In this document: positions 1-6,136 of the stretch, piece by piece | Position numbering within the stretch: the first letter of the stretch is position 1 | Layout of the letters: every line of letters begins with the position of its first letter | Assembly (NCBI GenBank): GCA_002746275.1 | Contig: NVWR01000001.1 | Span: forward strand, 774,127 to 783,930 | Source of the DNA: Rhodobiaceae bacterium | GTDB taxonomy: Bacteria; Pseudomonadota; Alphaproteobacteria; Parvibaculales; Parvibaculaceae | DNA length: 9,804 nt | Direction: 5' to 3' | The notes under the pieces: model-generated | The model's database searches: none | Told to the model about the DNA's origin: nothing | Seen by the model: only the letters and a program-made list of their open reading frames with translations | Position numbers and translations under genes: made by a program

Positions 1-957
1 GCCGGCCCCTTCATTCAAGCTGAACTAGCCGCGACCGTGTCGTCTGAGGACCTGGAAGTTGTTATCAATCAGGCGCTCGACACCGACGCTTATGAAGACG
101 CCCTCATGTATGCAGAGATCGCTGCTTATGCGGGTATCCCGCTCAGCGATGAAACACGCACAAGAATTGAAGGTGCCGGGTCACTCATCCTCCGTATTTC
201 ACGAGACACTGGTAGCTTCTTTGAGGGTTTTCTCACCGGCGAGGGCAGCGATACAGCTGGCTTCATGGGAGCCATCACCTCTGATCTGACAGTGGTGGGT
301 GATGTGCGGGATATCAGCCGGGAGGGTGCCAAGCTCGTCGCTGGCGAAGATTATTCAGAACTCATCTTGGGGCTCTCTGTCGTTGGTGTTGCGGCAACAG
401 GCGCAACCGTGGCAACCGGTGGCGGGGCCCTGCCCGTCAAAATCGGTGTGTCATTGATGAAAATTGCGAAGCGGACCGGCGCCCTCACTACAGCCTTTGC
501 GCGGGAACTTGGTGGCATCATTCGCGCTGCGGTGAACTTTCCCCAACTTCGCAAAACACTCAACACTGTGAGCCTGAGCGACAGTGCAACCACCAGACGA
601 GCTGTTTCTACCTACGCCTCCAAGGTTGATTTCAGCCGCCTCACACCGGTGCTGGACAACATGACCACACTTCAGCGCAATGCCGGACCTGCCGAGAGCG
701 TGCGCCTGCTCACGCGGGTGGAAACAGGCAATGACCTGCGTCGGGTCGCACAGATGAGTGGTGAGCTTGGTGTCAAAACCCGCGGCGTCATGGCGCTAAC
801 CGGAAAAACCAGCCTGCGGGCCTTCAAGACATTCACAAATCTGATGCTGTGGGTCTTGCAATGGATTTGGGCAATAGGCAGCGCCATCGTTGCACTGATA
901 TTCGGAGCCGGAACCCGTCGTGTGATACGCCGCGTCCGGCGGACCCAATCTGCCTAG
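1..957 (+). CDS. Unrecognised protein, 5' end outside window (partial)
   Basis: The frame is open from base 1. The first possible start inside the window is a GTG at 37, but 12 sense codons precede it, so the gene most likely begins to the left. Counted from that GTG there are 306 residues, ending at TAG 955-957. Residues 1-60 are acidic and look helical. At 84-130 there is a Gly-rich stretch (VVGDVRD, then a hydrophobic GLSVVGVAATGATVATGGG run) that could touch or enter a membrane. Residues 150-260 look helical and charged. A Trp-rich hydrophobic helix follows at about 268-291, then a very basic tail (RRVIRRVRR), as expected for a C-terminal membrane anchor with a cytoplasmic end. I do not recognise the family. 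Codon use matches the neighbouring genes and the frame is long and clean, so I am confident it is coding but not of its function. Confidence 0.8.
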   Translation, partial: AGPFIQAELAATVSSEDLEVVINQALDTDAYEDALMYAEIAAYAGIPLSDETRTRIEGAGSLILRISRDTGSFFEGFLTGEGSDTAGFMGAITSDLTVVGDVRDISREGAKLVAGEDYSELILGLSVVGVAATGATVATGGGALPVKIGVSLMKIAKRTGALTTAFARELGGIIRAAVNFPQLRKTLNTVSLSDSATTRRAVSTYASKVDFSRLTPVLDNMTTLQRNAGPAESVRLLTRVETGNDLRRVAQMSGELGVKTRGVMALTGKTSLRAFKTFTNLMLWVLQWIWAIGSAIVALIFGAGTRRVIRRVRRTQSA

Positions 958-973
958 CAAAAGGCTGCCCAAC

Positions 974-1013
974 AAAAAAGCCCGCGAAGTTCTTAGAAAA
1001 GAACCTCGCGGGC
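974..1013 (-). terminator. Strong intrinsic terminator, minus orientation
   Basis: The arms 980-994 (GCCCGCGAAGTTCTT) and 999-1013 (AAGAACCTCGCGGGC) form a 15-position stem with one A-C mismatch and a 4-base loop. Read on the minus strand, the stem is followed at once by six T (A at 974-979). It therefore best terminates minus-strand transcripts arriving from the gene at 1120-1410. On the plus strand the tail is only TTCCATTT, so it may also serve weakly as the end of the gene at 1-957, whose stop is 22 bases upstream. Confidence 0.85.
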
Positions 1014-1119
1014 TTCCATTTAGGGTGGGACCTTCTTTCGTTTCCAAAAGTGTTCAACCGGGTCTTACGACCGCAGGAACTGTCCCGATTTCTTTAAGTG
1101 CGCTGAGTTCGCTATGCCC

Positions 1120-1410
1120 TTAGATAAAGGTAAGCGAGTGAGCAACAACACCCGTACCAAGCCCGGTAACAAGCAAACCTGAGAAATGGCTGACCGACCA
1201 TTTCTGGCCGCCGGGTTTGACAAAAATAGATGCCAAAGCTTCGCCCAAAGGCTGCTCCTCACGGGCAATAAGGTGCCCTGCTGTGTAGAGCGTCAAAACC
1301 GTGAAAGCGATGAAGAAAGCATCGCCAGGAGCCATATAGCCAGCTTCAAATCCAATAGCGGCGGCAGCCACGGCAGCGACAGCAAAGAAATTCCAAATCA
1401 GAGAGCGCAT
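1120..1410 (-). CDS. Small membrane protein, unknown function (96 aa)
   Basis: I chose the ATG at 1410, which begins MRSLIWNFFA, because AGGAG (1422-1426) lies 11 bases upstream. The same frame stays open upstream to 1491, but that stretch covers the leader hairpin and part of the candidate promoter. The 96 residues hold three hydrophobic segments: about 4-21 (Ala-rich), 33-50 (FFIAFTVLTLYTAGHLIA) and 78-95 (GLLVTGLGTGVVAHS). The loop between the second and third carries REEQ and KPGGQK, so this is likely a small integral membrane protein. I see no catalytic motif and do not recognise the family. It has its own candidate promoter (1471-1499), and its transcript should run into the terminator at 974-1013, leaving a 3' untranslated region of about 100 bases. 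It lies downstream of two other small genes on the same strand and may be co-expressed with them. Confidence 0.65.
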   Translation of the reverse strand: MRSLIWNFFAVAAVAAAAIGFEAGYMAPGDAFFIAFTVLTLYTAGHLIAREEQPLGEALASIFVKPGGQKWSVSHFSGLLVTGLGTGVVAHSLTFI

Positions 1411-1433
1411 TGGGGGGATCACTCCTATTTGTC

Positions 1434-1461
1434 GCAGTGCAGCAAAATTCATTCGCACTGC
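1434..1461 (-). promoter_or_regulatory. 5' leader stem-loop upstream of the 1120-1410 gene
   Basis: GCAGTGC (1434-1440) and GCACTGC (1455-1461) are perfectly complementary 7-base arms around a 14-base loop. On the minus strand this hairpin would sit at or very near the 5' end of the mRNA predicted from the promoter at 1471-1499. It ends 8 bases before the AGGAG ribosome binding site (1422-1426). A role in mRNA stability or in control of translation is inferred. The inverted repeat itself is directly visible. Confidence 0.45.
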
Positions 1462-1470
1462 ACAGAAGAC

Positions 1471-1499
1471 TAAATAGGAATGAACTGACAATTAGTCAA
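1471..1499 (-). promoter_or_regulatory. Sigma70-like promoter for the 1120-1410 gene
   Basis: Read on the minus strand, TTGACT (1494-1499, 5 of 6 to the -35 consensus) is followed after exactly 17 bases by TATTTA (1471-1476, 4 of 6 to the -10 consensus). Transcription would start near 1464, about 55 bases before the ATG at 1410. Spacing, match and position are all good, but the call rests on sequence alone. Confidence 0.5.
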
Positions 1500-1557
1500 G
1501 TCTTATGCCGAGATTCGGGAAATATTTGTTTCCTCAACGTTTCCAACAGGTTAATGG

Positions 1558-1863
1558 CTATATGAGGAAAATGTTGAGGACAAATATCCCCACCAGAAAA
1601 GACCAGAGGCCGGACATCAAGGCGCTCAGGACCAACCATGCCGGCGGACGGTTCTCAATCACCTGGGCACGCAGGGCATTGCGCATGATCACGCTGGGGC
1701 CAGCCAGAACCAGCGTAACGACCCCCCCGACCAGCCCAAGGGTGGTTTCCTGCCACATTTGGAAGCTCGGCGGCTTGCTCGTCACCATCCGGTAGAGACT
1801 GGCGACAAGACCAGCGGTCACAACACCCGTAATGAGTGTCCAAATAAAAGCGATTATCATCAT
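1558..1863 (-). CDS. Three-helix small membrane protein, unknown function (101 aa)
   Basis: The protein begins MMIIAFIWTL. The first ATG (1861-1863) overlaps the stop codon of the gene upstream in an ATGA, which suggests translational coupling. GGGAG (1866-1870) lies only 2 bases before this ATG but 5 before the second ATG (1858-1860), so translation may begin at the second. Three hydrophobic segments are clear: about 4-23, 41-61 and 76-99. Short basic and polar loops separate them (SLYRMVTSKPPSF; MRNALRAQVIENRPP), which suggests an inner-membrane protein. I see no catalytic or metal-binding motif. It gives me the impression of a conserved alphaproteobacterial small membrane protein, but I cannot name the family. 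The next minus-strand gene starts about 150 bases downstream and has its own candidate promoter. Confidence 0.75.
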   Translation of the reverse strand: MMIIAFIWTLITGVVTAGLVASLYRMVTSKPPSFQMWQETTLGLVGGVVTLVLAGPSVIMRNALRAQVIENRPPAWLVLSALMSGLWSFLVGIFVLNIFLI

Positions 1864-2126
1864 TTCTCCCTCAGCAGCCCGTTCAGGTGCTCCACGGAGC
1901 CCCCTGATAAAGCACTAGCGCTGCCATTACGATTATGCCCAACATCCTGAGCATCCGGGCCAATTGTGATATCAAGCGCGGCTGTTCGCTCACACGCTTC
2001 ACAAGTCACACTCAAAGGCCCCGTCTCCGCTGGTCCCACAAAAGCAAGCCGCAGAGCATCCACAGGTCCTCCTGCGTAGAAGACAAAACCCAAAATAGTC
2101 AGCATTTTAGCGACAAATATGCTCAT
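1860..2126 (-). CDS. Hypothetical N-terminally anchored protein with a CxxC motif (88 aa)
   Basis: From the ATG at 2126 the protein begins MSIFVAKMLTILGFVFYAGG. This is one short hydrophobic segment that could be a membrane anchor or signal sequence. C42-E-A-C45 follows in a mostly hydrophilic stretch, with His residues nearer the C terminus. The CxxC could bind metal or be redox active, but a lone motif is weak evidence. The frame can be extended upstream to a TTG at 2156. No strong Shine-Dalgarno sequence supports either start; GGGAT lies 10 bases before the ATG. The best support for coding is its TGA at 1860-1862, which overlaps the ATG of the next gene as ATGA, the usual arrangement of coupled genes. 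I do not recognise the product and hold this gene less firmly than its neighbour. Confidence 0.45.
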   Translation of the reverse strand: MSIFVAKMLTILGFVFYAGGPVDALRLAFVGPAETGPLSVTCEACERTAALDITIGPDAQDVGHNRNGSASALSGGSVEHLNGLLREK

Positions 2127-2293
2127 ACAAGCCAATATCCCAAACTGTTCCCCCAAGTGATCGCAAGGGCCGTACCACCTGCTTAAAGATGAGCAGATGC
2201 GAGAAACCTTTTAAAAATCAATTGGTTGGATAGTGCACCCCGACAGTTTTGGACAACGGGCGTCCCAATCTGATGACATTGTTGGTCACCCTC

Positions 2294-2308
2294 GTCCCAA
2301 TTTGGGAC
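2294..2308. promoter_or_regulatory. 15-bp perfect palindrome, operator candidate
   Basis: GTCCCAA-T-TTGGGAC is a perfect inverted repeat with 7-base arms and a single central base, 83 bases before the ATG at 2392. A related pair lies 26 bases upstream at 2249-2268, where TTGGAC and GTCCCAA reuse the same half-site in the opposite arrangement. Repeated half-sites between divergent genes suggest a dimeric repressor or activator site. The regulator is unknown and none is encoded in the window. Confidence 0.4.
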
Positions 2309-2374
2309 ACATGCGGAGCCAGCGAGAATATGGTACTCGGACTAATCCGCACGCAGTACAGGACGAGCGTCTAT

Positions 2375-2382
2375 AGGAAAGG
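2375..2382 (+). promoter_or_regulatory. Ribosome binding site of the 2392 gene
   Basis: AGGAAAGG lies 9 bases before the ATG at 2392 and fixes that start. No competing in-frame start has comparable support. Confidence 0.65.
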
Positions 2383-2391
2383 CCAAACGGC

Positions 2392-3210
2392 ATGAGCGAC
2401 AATTCTGATCAGATGGTTCAAGAGCGGCCAGCTTGGCTGATCCCTCTCATTGTCGCTGCAGGCATCGCGGTTTTTTCCGCGGCTTTTGCCTACTACTATT
2501 TCGGCCCAACACCATCTGAACTCCTGGGGCTTGCGCCCCGCGCCAGCGAGAGCAGCGAAAAAGTAGACATGATGATTGGCGACAGTCAGTTTCTAGTGCC
2601 CTCCAATTTCACAAGATACCCACTGCAACGTGTCGGAGGCACCCAGAACGAAATTGACCTGCATGCTCTTCTGCCAGAATTAGCGCCCTACTCGATTGAG
2701 CGACGCGAAGCATTCGAGGACAACACATCAAACGCAATGGTTGTGCATATAAAAATCCATCTGGCCAAAAAATTACTGCCAGCATCACGTCGTTTCGATG
2801 AAATTTATTCCAGACATCTGGCCAGTCGGGTCCCTGCCCCAGGCCCAACAGGTCTTCAGCGATATGATTTTTCAGAAAATTCTGGCTACCGGGACCAGGA
2901 CCTCTTCGTCGATGAAAGAGGAGCAGCACAACCTCTCCTCCTACTTTGTTTCCGCGAAACAGTAATTATCTTCAGCCCGAACTGCACCAGAACTTTTCAG
3001 ATAAACGATACCGTTGCTCTGACCTATCGCTACAAGCGCACCCAGATGGAACGCTGGGAGACGATTGATCGAGCGATTACGGCTTTGGTGGAAAGTTTTA
3101 TCGTGGCAAACGAAACGGGCGATATCAGCACCGACGAGGGCGGGTCAGACATCACCGTCAATCCGGCAACAGCTGACCCACAACTCAACGAAGGCACTAC
3201 ACCTCAGTAG
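2392..3210 (+). CDS. Single-pass membrane protein with periplasmic domain, unknown function (272 aa)
   Basis: The protein begins MSDNSDQMVQERPAWL. One hydrophobic helix spans about 15-38 after a short polar N terminus, so most of the protein should lie in the periplasm. Residues 60-240 form a mixed domain with FLVPSNFTRYP near 67-77, a Gly-Tyr/Asp-rich stretch near 158-175 (RYDFSENSGYRDQDLFV) and LTYRYKR near 210. C186 and C198 flank a short hydrophobic strand and could form a disulfide. The last 30 residues are acidic and low in complexity (TDEGGSDITVN). I do not recognise a named family. The pattern (YxFxxxSGYxxQxLFV, then paired Cys, then LTYRY) recalls conserved hypothetical proteins of Alphaproteobacteria, which is memory rather than a search result. 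The gene stands alone and overlaps the RND permease gene tail to tail by 14 bases. Confidence is high that it codes, low on role. Confidence 0.85.
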   Translation: MSDNSDQMVQERPAWLIPLIVAAGIAVFSAAFAYYYFGPTPSELLGLAPRASESSEKVDMMIGDSQFLVPSNFTRYPLQRVGGTQNEIDLHALLPELAPYSIERREAFEDNTSNAMVVHIKIHLAKKLLPASRRFDEIYSRHLASRVPAPGPTGLQRYDFSENSGYRDQDLFVDERGAAQPLLLLCFRETVIIFSPNCTRTFQINDTVALTYRYKRTQMERWETIDRAITALVESFIVANETGDISTDEGGSDITVNPATADPQLNEGTTPQ

Positions 3211-5551
3211 CAGGCACCTGCTTCACGGTGTATTTCGGGAAGCGCCGGTGCAGTATTGCCGCCAACGCCGGCAGCCCGGTCACAGCACCGATCATGTTGG
3301 CAAAGAACATGAAGCTCAACAGCAGCCCCATATCGGCCTGGAATTTCAGACCGGAGAAGACCCAGCTCGCAACACCGAGCGAGAGCGTCACGCCCGTGAA
3401 GATCACCGCCATACCAGTTTCCTGCATGGCCCGGACAAATGCTTCAACCACATCATGACCGGCTTCCAGATGTAACTGCAGCCGCGTGTAGATGTAGAAC
3501 GCGTAATCCACGCCAATCCCCACCGCGAGAACCAGTACCGGCAAGGTCGAAACTTTGAGACCGATCTCAAGCCAACTCATCAACCAGTAGCCAAGGAATG
3601 TGGCCACCACCAGAGGAGCACAACAACAGATAATCGCCCGCCAATCGCGATAGGCGATAAGCACAAGGAAGATGATCACCCCATAGACGTAAAGCAGGAT
3701 CGGCAGCTCCGAACTCTCAATCACGTCATTTGTTGCGGCAATCAACCCAACATTCCCCGTCGCAAGTCGGAAAGTCAGGTCAGGATAGTCCGCCCCATTT
3801 TCCGCAATCCAATCATTGGTACCTGCGACAAGCCGATTGATCGTCTCTGCCTTGTGATCTTGTGTAAACACAATCACGCTCATGAAATTGCATCTAAAAT
3901 TGGTCAGCCCGGTACTGGGCGCAATACCACTCGTCGTCAACACAAGCGTGTAGCGGTTACGAGGTAATTCGTGGAATTTCAGATTGCCTTCCATCCATAC
4001 GGTGTAGGCAATTTTCGATGCTTCCGGCAGAGAGACGATAAAGCGAACCCCATCAATATTCGAAAGATGGTGTCCGAACAATTCAACCGGTTTCATCAAA
4101 TCCCACTGAATGCAGGAATTTTCCGGTGTCTCAATAATGACGACAAAGGCATCGAGATTAATGTTGAAGTTCTCAACGATAAACCGGGAGTCGACATTGT
4201 AGCGAGCATTCTCGCGAAGCTCCGCCGCGCCCGGGTGCACATCCCCAATGTTACGACCACGGCTCTCATAGACGGCAACAACAAATAACGCCCCAATCAA
4301 GATGACAGTGATGGTGGCGGGCACGGGGCGGGCAATTTGACCAAGCCGCGTCATCCACCGCATCCGGCCTTCGCGCAGTTTTGCCGCACGAGCGGCGTAG
4401 CCTTCCGGGATCGGGAAGTACGCGGCGGCGAGCGGCAACATAATCAGGTTTGAAACAATCTTAAGAGCAACCCCGATAGAGGCCACCAACGCAAGCTCCT
4501 GGATCATGGGAACAGGGATCAGATAGAGCGTAAGGAAACCCGCAAGGTCAGTGACCAGTGCCATCGACCCTGGCACAAGCAAACGCGAGAAAGTCACACG
4601 AGCGGCTGTTTCCGCATCTGCACCGGCGACGATCTGCGCCGAGATCAGATTAATCTGCTGGATGCCGTGGCTAACACCGATAGCGTAAACAAGAAACGGA
4701 ACAAGAATAGCAAGAGGATCAAGCCCAAACCCAAGCAGGCTGAGAATACCAAATTGCCATACCACCGACACCAGAGACGCAGACACCGCAAGCGCAGTTA
4801 GCATAACTGAACGGCAATACATATACACAGCAGCCGTGGTCAGCAGGAACGAAACGATGAAGAATAGAACGACATCAGCCGCGCCGTTCGCAATATCCCC
4901 AATCATTTTGGCAAAGCCAATGATCCGAATGCGAATCTCGTCACTCTCATACTTGTCACGAATACTCGTCTCGATCCGCTGGGCAAAATCGATGTAATCG
5001 AGCTGCTCTCGCGTGATCGGATGAATTTCTTGAAGTTCGAAGCGGATCAGAGCTGCAGATGAATCATTGGAAAACAGTTTTCCCTTAAATCCCCACCTGT
5101 CTGCATCCTCTCGTATTATCTCGATCGCAGCGGCATCAATATTGTTCCGTGTGACGTGCGCCGGAATGAGGTTGTAAGCAAGAAAGCCCTCCTCCGTGAT
5201 CTGGAACACACGCGTGTTGGGTGTCCACATCGACGTGACGGAGCTGCGGAAAACGCCAGGCAGATAGAAAATGTCGTCCGTGACATCGTAAATCACCTGC
5301 ATAAACTCAGGCGTCCAGATATTGCCACTCGTCGCTTCAACAGCAACCATGACGGCATTGGGCCCGGGCAGTTTGTCCCGATAGTCTATGAAGGTTTCGA
5401 CGTAGGGGTGATCCGTGGGCAATTGCTTCAGGAAACCTGCATCCAACCGCAGCTGAACCGCCTGATACCCCATCCACAGTGTGAAGATCGCTAGTGAAAA
5501 CAACACTAGGAACTTCAACCGAAACAAAATGTTCTCAATCAATTTAAGCAA
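3197..5551 (-). CDS. RND superfamily (MMPL-type) permease
   Basis: This is a 784-residue inner-membrane transporter of the COG1033/MMPL type. The frame is open upstream to a GTG at 5587, but I prefer the TTG at 5551 because GGAGGG (5559-5564) lies 7 bases upstream. Numbered from that TTG, it has the typical duplicated layout. The first half has TM1 about 14-33, a large periplasmic loop to about 223, and TM2-6 at about 224-244, 249-271, 278-298, 325-346 and 353-376. The second half has TM7 at about 411-428, a second loop to about 615, and TM8-12 to about 766. TM10 carries GIGVDYAFYIY (D682-Y683), matching the proton-relay Asp-Tyr of this family. The equivalent TM4 site is AIGVSHGIQ, without Asp. 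Such proteins are proton-driven exporters, often of lipids or other hydrophobic compounds. The substrate is unknown, and no membrane-fusion protein or outer-membrane partner lies nearby. Confidence 0.9.
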   Translation of the reverse strand: MLKLIENILFRLKFLVLFSLAIFTLWMGYQAVQLRLDAGFLKQLPTDHPYVETFIDYRDKLPGPNAVMVAVEATSGNIWTPEFMQVIYDVTDDIFYLPGVFRSSVTSMWTPNTRVFQITEEGFLAYNLIPAHVTRNNIDAAAIEIIREDADRWGFKGKLFSNDSSAALIRFELQEIHPITREQLDYIDFAQRIETSIRDKYESDEIRIRIIGFAKMIGDIANGAADVVLFFIVSFLLTTAAVYMYCRSVMLTALAVSASLVSVVWQFGILSLLGFGLDPLAILVPFLVYAIGVSHGIQQINLISAQIVAGADAETAARVTFSRLLVPGSMALVTDLAGFLTLYLIPVPMIQELALVASIGVALKIVSNLIMLPLAAAYFPIPEGYAARAAKLREGRMRWMTRLGQIARPVPATITVILIGALFVVAVYESRGRNIGDVHPGAAELRENARYNVDSRFIVENFNINLDAFVVIIETPENSCIQWDLMKPVELFGHHLSNIDGVRFIVSLPEASKIAYTVWMEGNLKFHELPRNRYTLVLTTSGIAPSTGLTNFRCNFMSVIVFTQDHKAETINRLVAGTNDWIAENGADYPDLTFRLATGNVGLIAATNDVIESSELPILLYVYGVIIFLVLIAYRDWRAIICCCAPLVVATFLGYWLMSWLEIGLKVSTLPVLVLAVGIGVDYAFYIYTRLQLHLEAGHDVVEAFVRAMQETGMAVIFTGVTLSLGVASWVFSGLKFQADMGLLLSFMFFANMIGAVTGLPALAAILHRRFPKYTVKQVPATEV

Positions 5552-5633
5552 TAAACCACCCTCCACGTTGCGGCGTCCCCACGCCACGCGGCAGCCATGA
5601 GCTTGGCCACCCCCCGTAAGTCAAAAAAAACGA

Positions 5634-5849
5634 TCAATCGTCTGAAAGATCCATCTCCAAAATCGCCATATTGAAAGCGTAAGAAACCTCGCCCTCATCC
5701 TCGTCGCGAAAAACCACGCCGATAAATTCACCGCCAATGCTGACTTCTGCTGAGCCATCATTCTTCACGCGCCCTTGAACCACAATGGTGTCGAGCCCGA
5801 AGAGCTTCCGGAAATAAGATTGCAGCCGGCTGATTTCAGTTTTATCCAC
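5634..5849 (-). CDS. DUF3126 family protein (71 aa)
   Basis: The protein reads MDKTEISRLQSYFRKLFG at its start, then a core with SAEVSIGGEFIGVVFRDED and EGEVSYAFNMAILEMDL. This matches my recollection of DUF3126, a short alphaproteobacterial family of unknown function with the same length and the same EFIGVxFRDEDEGEVSY core. The start is a GTG at 5849, with CGGAG (5859-5863) 9 bases upstream. The protein is soluble, acidic at the C terminus and has no catalytic motif that I can see. In related genomes I recall this gene lying next to cysE. Here cysE is about 3.4 kb away with four other genes between. It lies upstream of the permease gene on the same strand with a gap of about 80 bases, so it could be co-transcribed with it, but a run of eight T in that gap (5623-5630 on minus) may weaken read-through. 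Confidence 0.88.
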   Translation of the reverse strand: MDKTEISRLQSYFRKLFGLDTIVVQGRVKNDGSAEVSIGGEFIGVVFRDEDEGEVSYAFNMAILEMDLSDD

Positions 5850-6136
5850 GTAAGAGTGCTCCGCATTGGTAATTGGTAATAAATGTGGGACTTTAGATAC
5901 CCGTGTTGTACTGGTTCATTCACATAGGCGCAAATACGGACAATCGGTCCGCACATCCTTTGGCAGCCCATTCTCCCTTTTCCCCTGCGGCGCTTGGTCC
6001 AATTGGCACTGGCTCTTCACCATGAAATGATCGGACAGAGAGCGAAAAAGCCGGGGAAATGGCAAGTTTTGTTTCGCTTACGCGATTGTCCCGTTCAAGA
6101 AATGCAATCAATGCGCGCCATCAAAAAGGGTCTTAC
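5850..6136. other. Divergent intergenic region between DUF3126 gene and pcuC
   Basis: There are about 290 bases with no gene that I would defend. A plus-strand frame is open from 6059 into pcuC, but it lacks signs of use. The region holds a 15-base inverted repeat (CGGAC aatcg GTCCG, 5937-5951), the palindromic CCAATTGG (5999-6006) and a weak plus-strand promoter candidate: TTGGCA at 6003-6008 and AATGAT at 6026-6031, spaced 17 bases. I see no recognisable copper-responsive CueR or CopY box. Confidence 0.5.

Larger units (their letters stand above)
2127..2391. other. Intergenic region between divergent genes
   Basis: This is about 265 bases without a convincing gene, lying between the small minus-strand cluster and the plus-strand gene at 2392. 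It holds the palindrome at 2294-2308, an imperfect inverted pair at 2249-2268 (TTGGAC, 7 bases, GTCCCAA) and the ribosome binding site of the downstream gene. No promoter stands out on either strand; TATGGT at 2329-2334 is the best -10 candidate on plus, but it has no well-spaced -35. Confidence 0.6.

Noticed and set aside
2232..2254. Possible end of an IS3-like element (TGCACCCC then TTTTGGAC)
   Set aside because: It loosely recalls insertion sequence termini, but there is no matching second end, no target duplication that I can see and no transposase remnant.
5552..5587. GTG start of the permease at 5587
   Set aside because: The added residues are not typical of the family, and GGAGGG lies at ideal distance from the TTG at 5551. 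It remains possible.
5623..5640. Terminator between DUF3126 and the permease (T8 on minus after CGATTGATCG)
   Set aside because: The only stem is 4 bp with a 2-base loop, too small to be a convincing intrinsic terminator despite the T run.
5937..5951. CGGAC aatcg GTCCG as a copper-responsive operator
   Set aside because: It is a real short inverted repeat but does not resemble known CueR, CopY or CsoR sites, and 5-base arms are expected by chance.
6059..6136. Longer start for the copper chaperone at 6059
   Set aside because: It would place 26 extra residues before a clear signal peptide and has no better ribosome binding site than the ATG at 6137.
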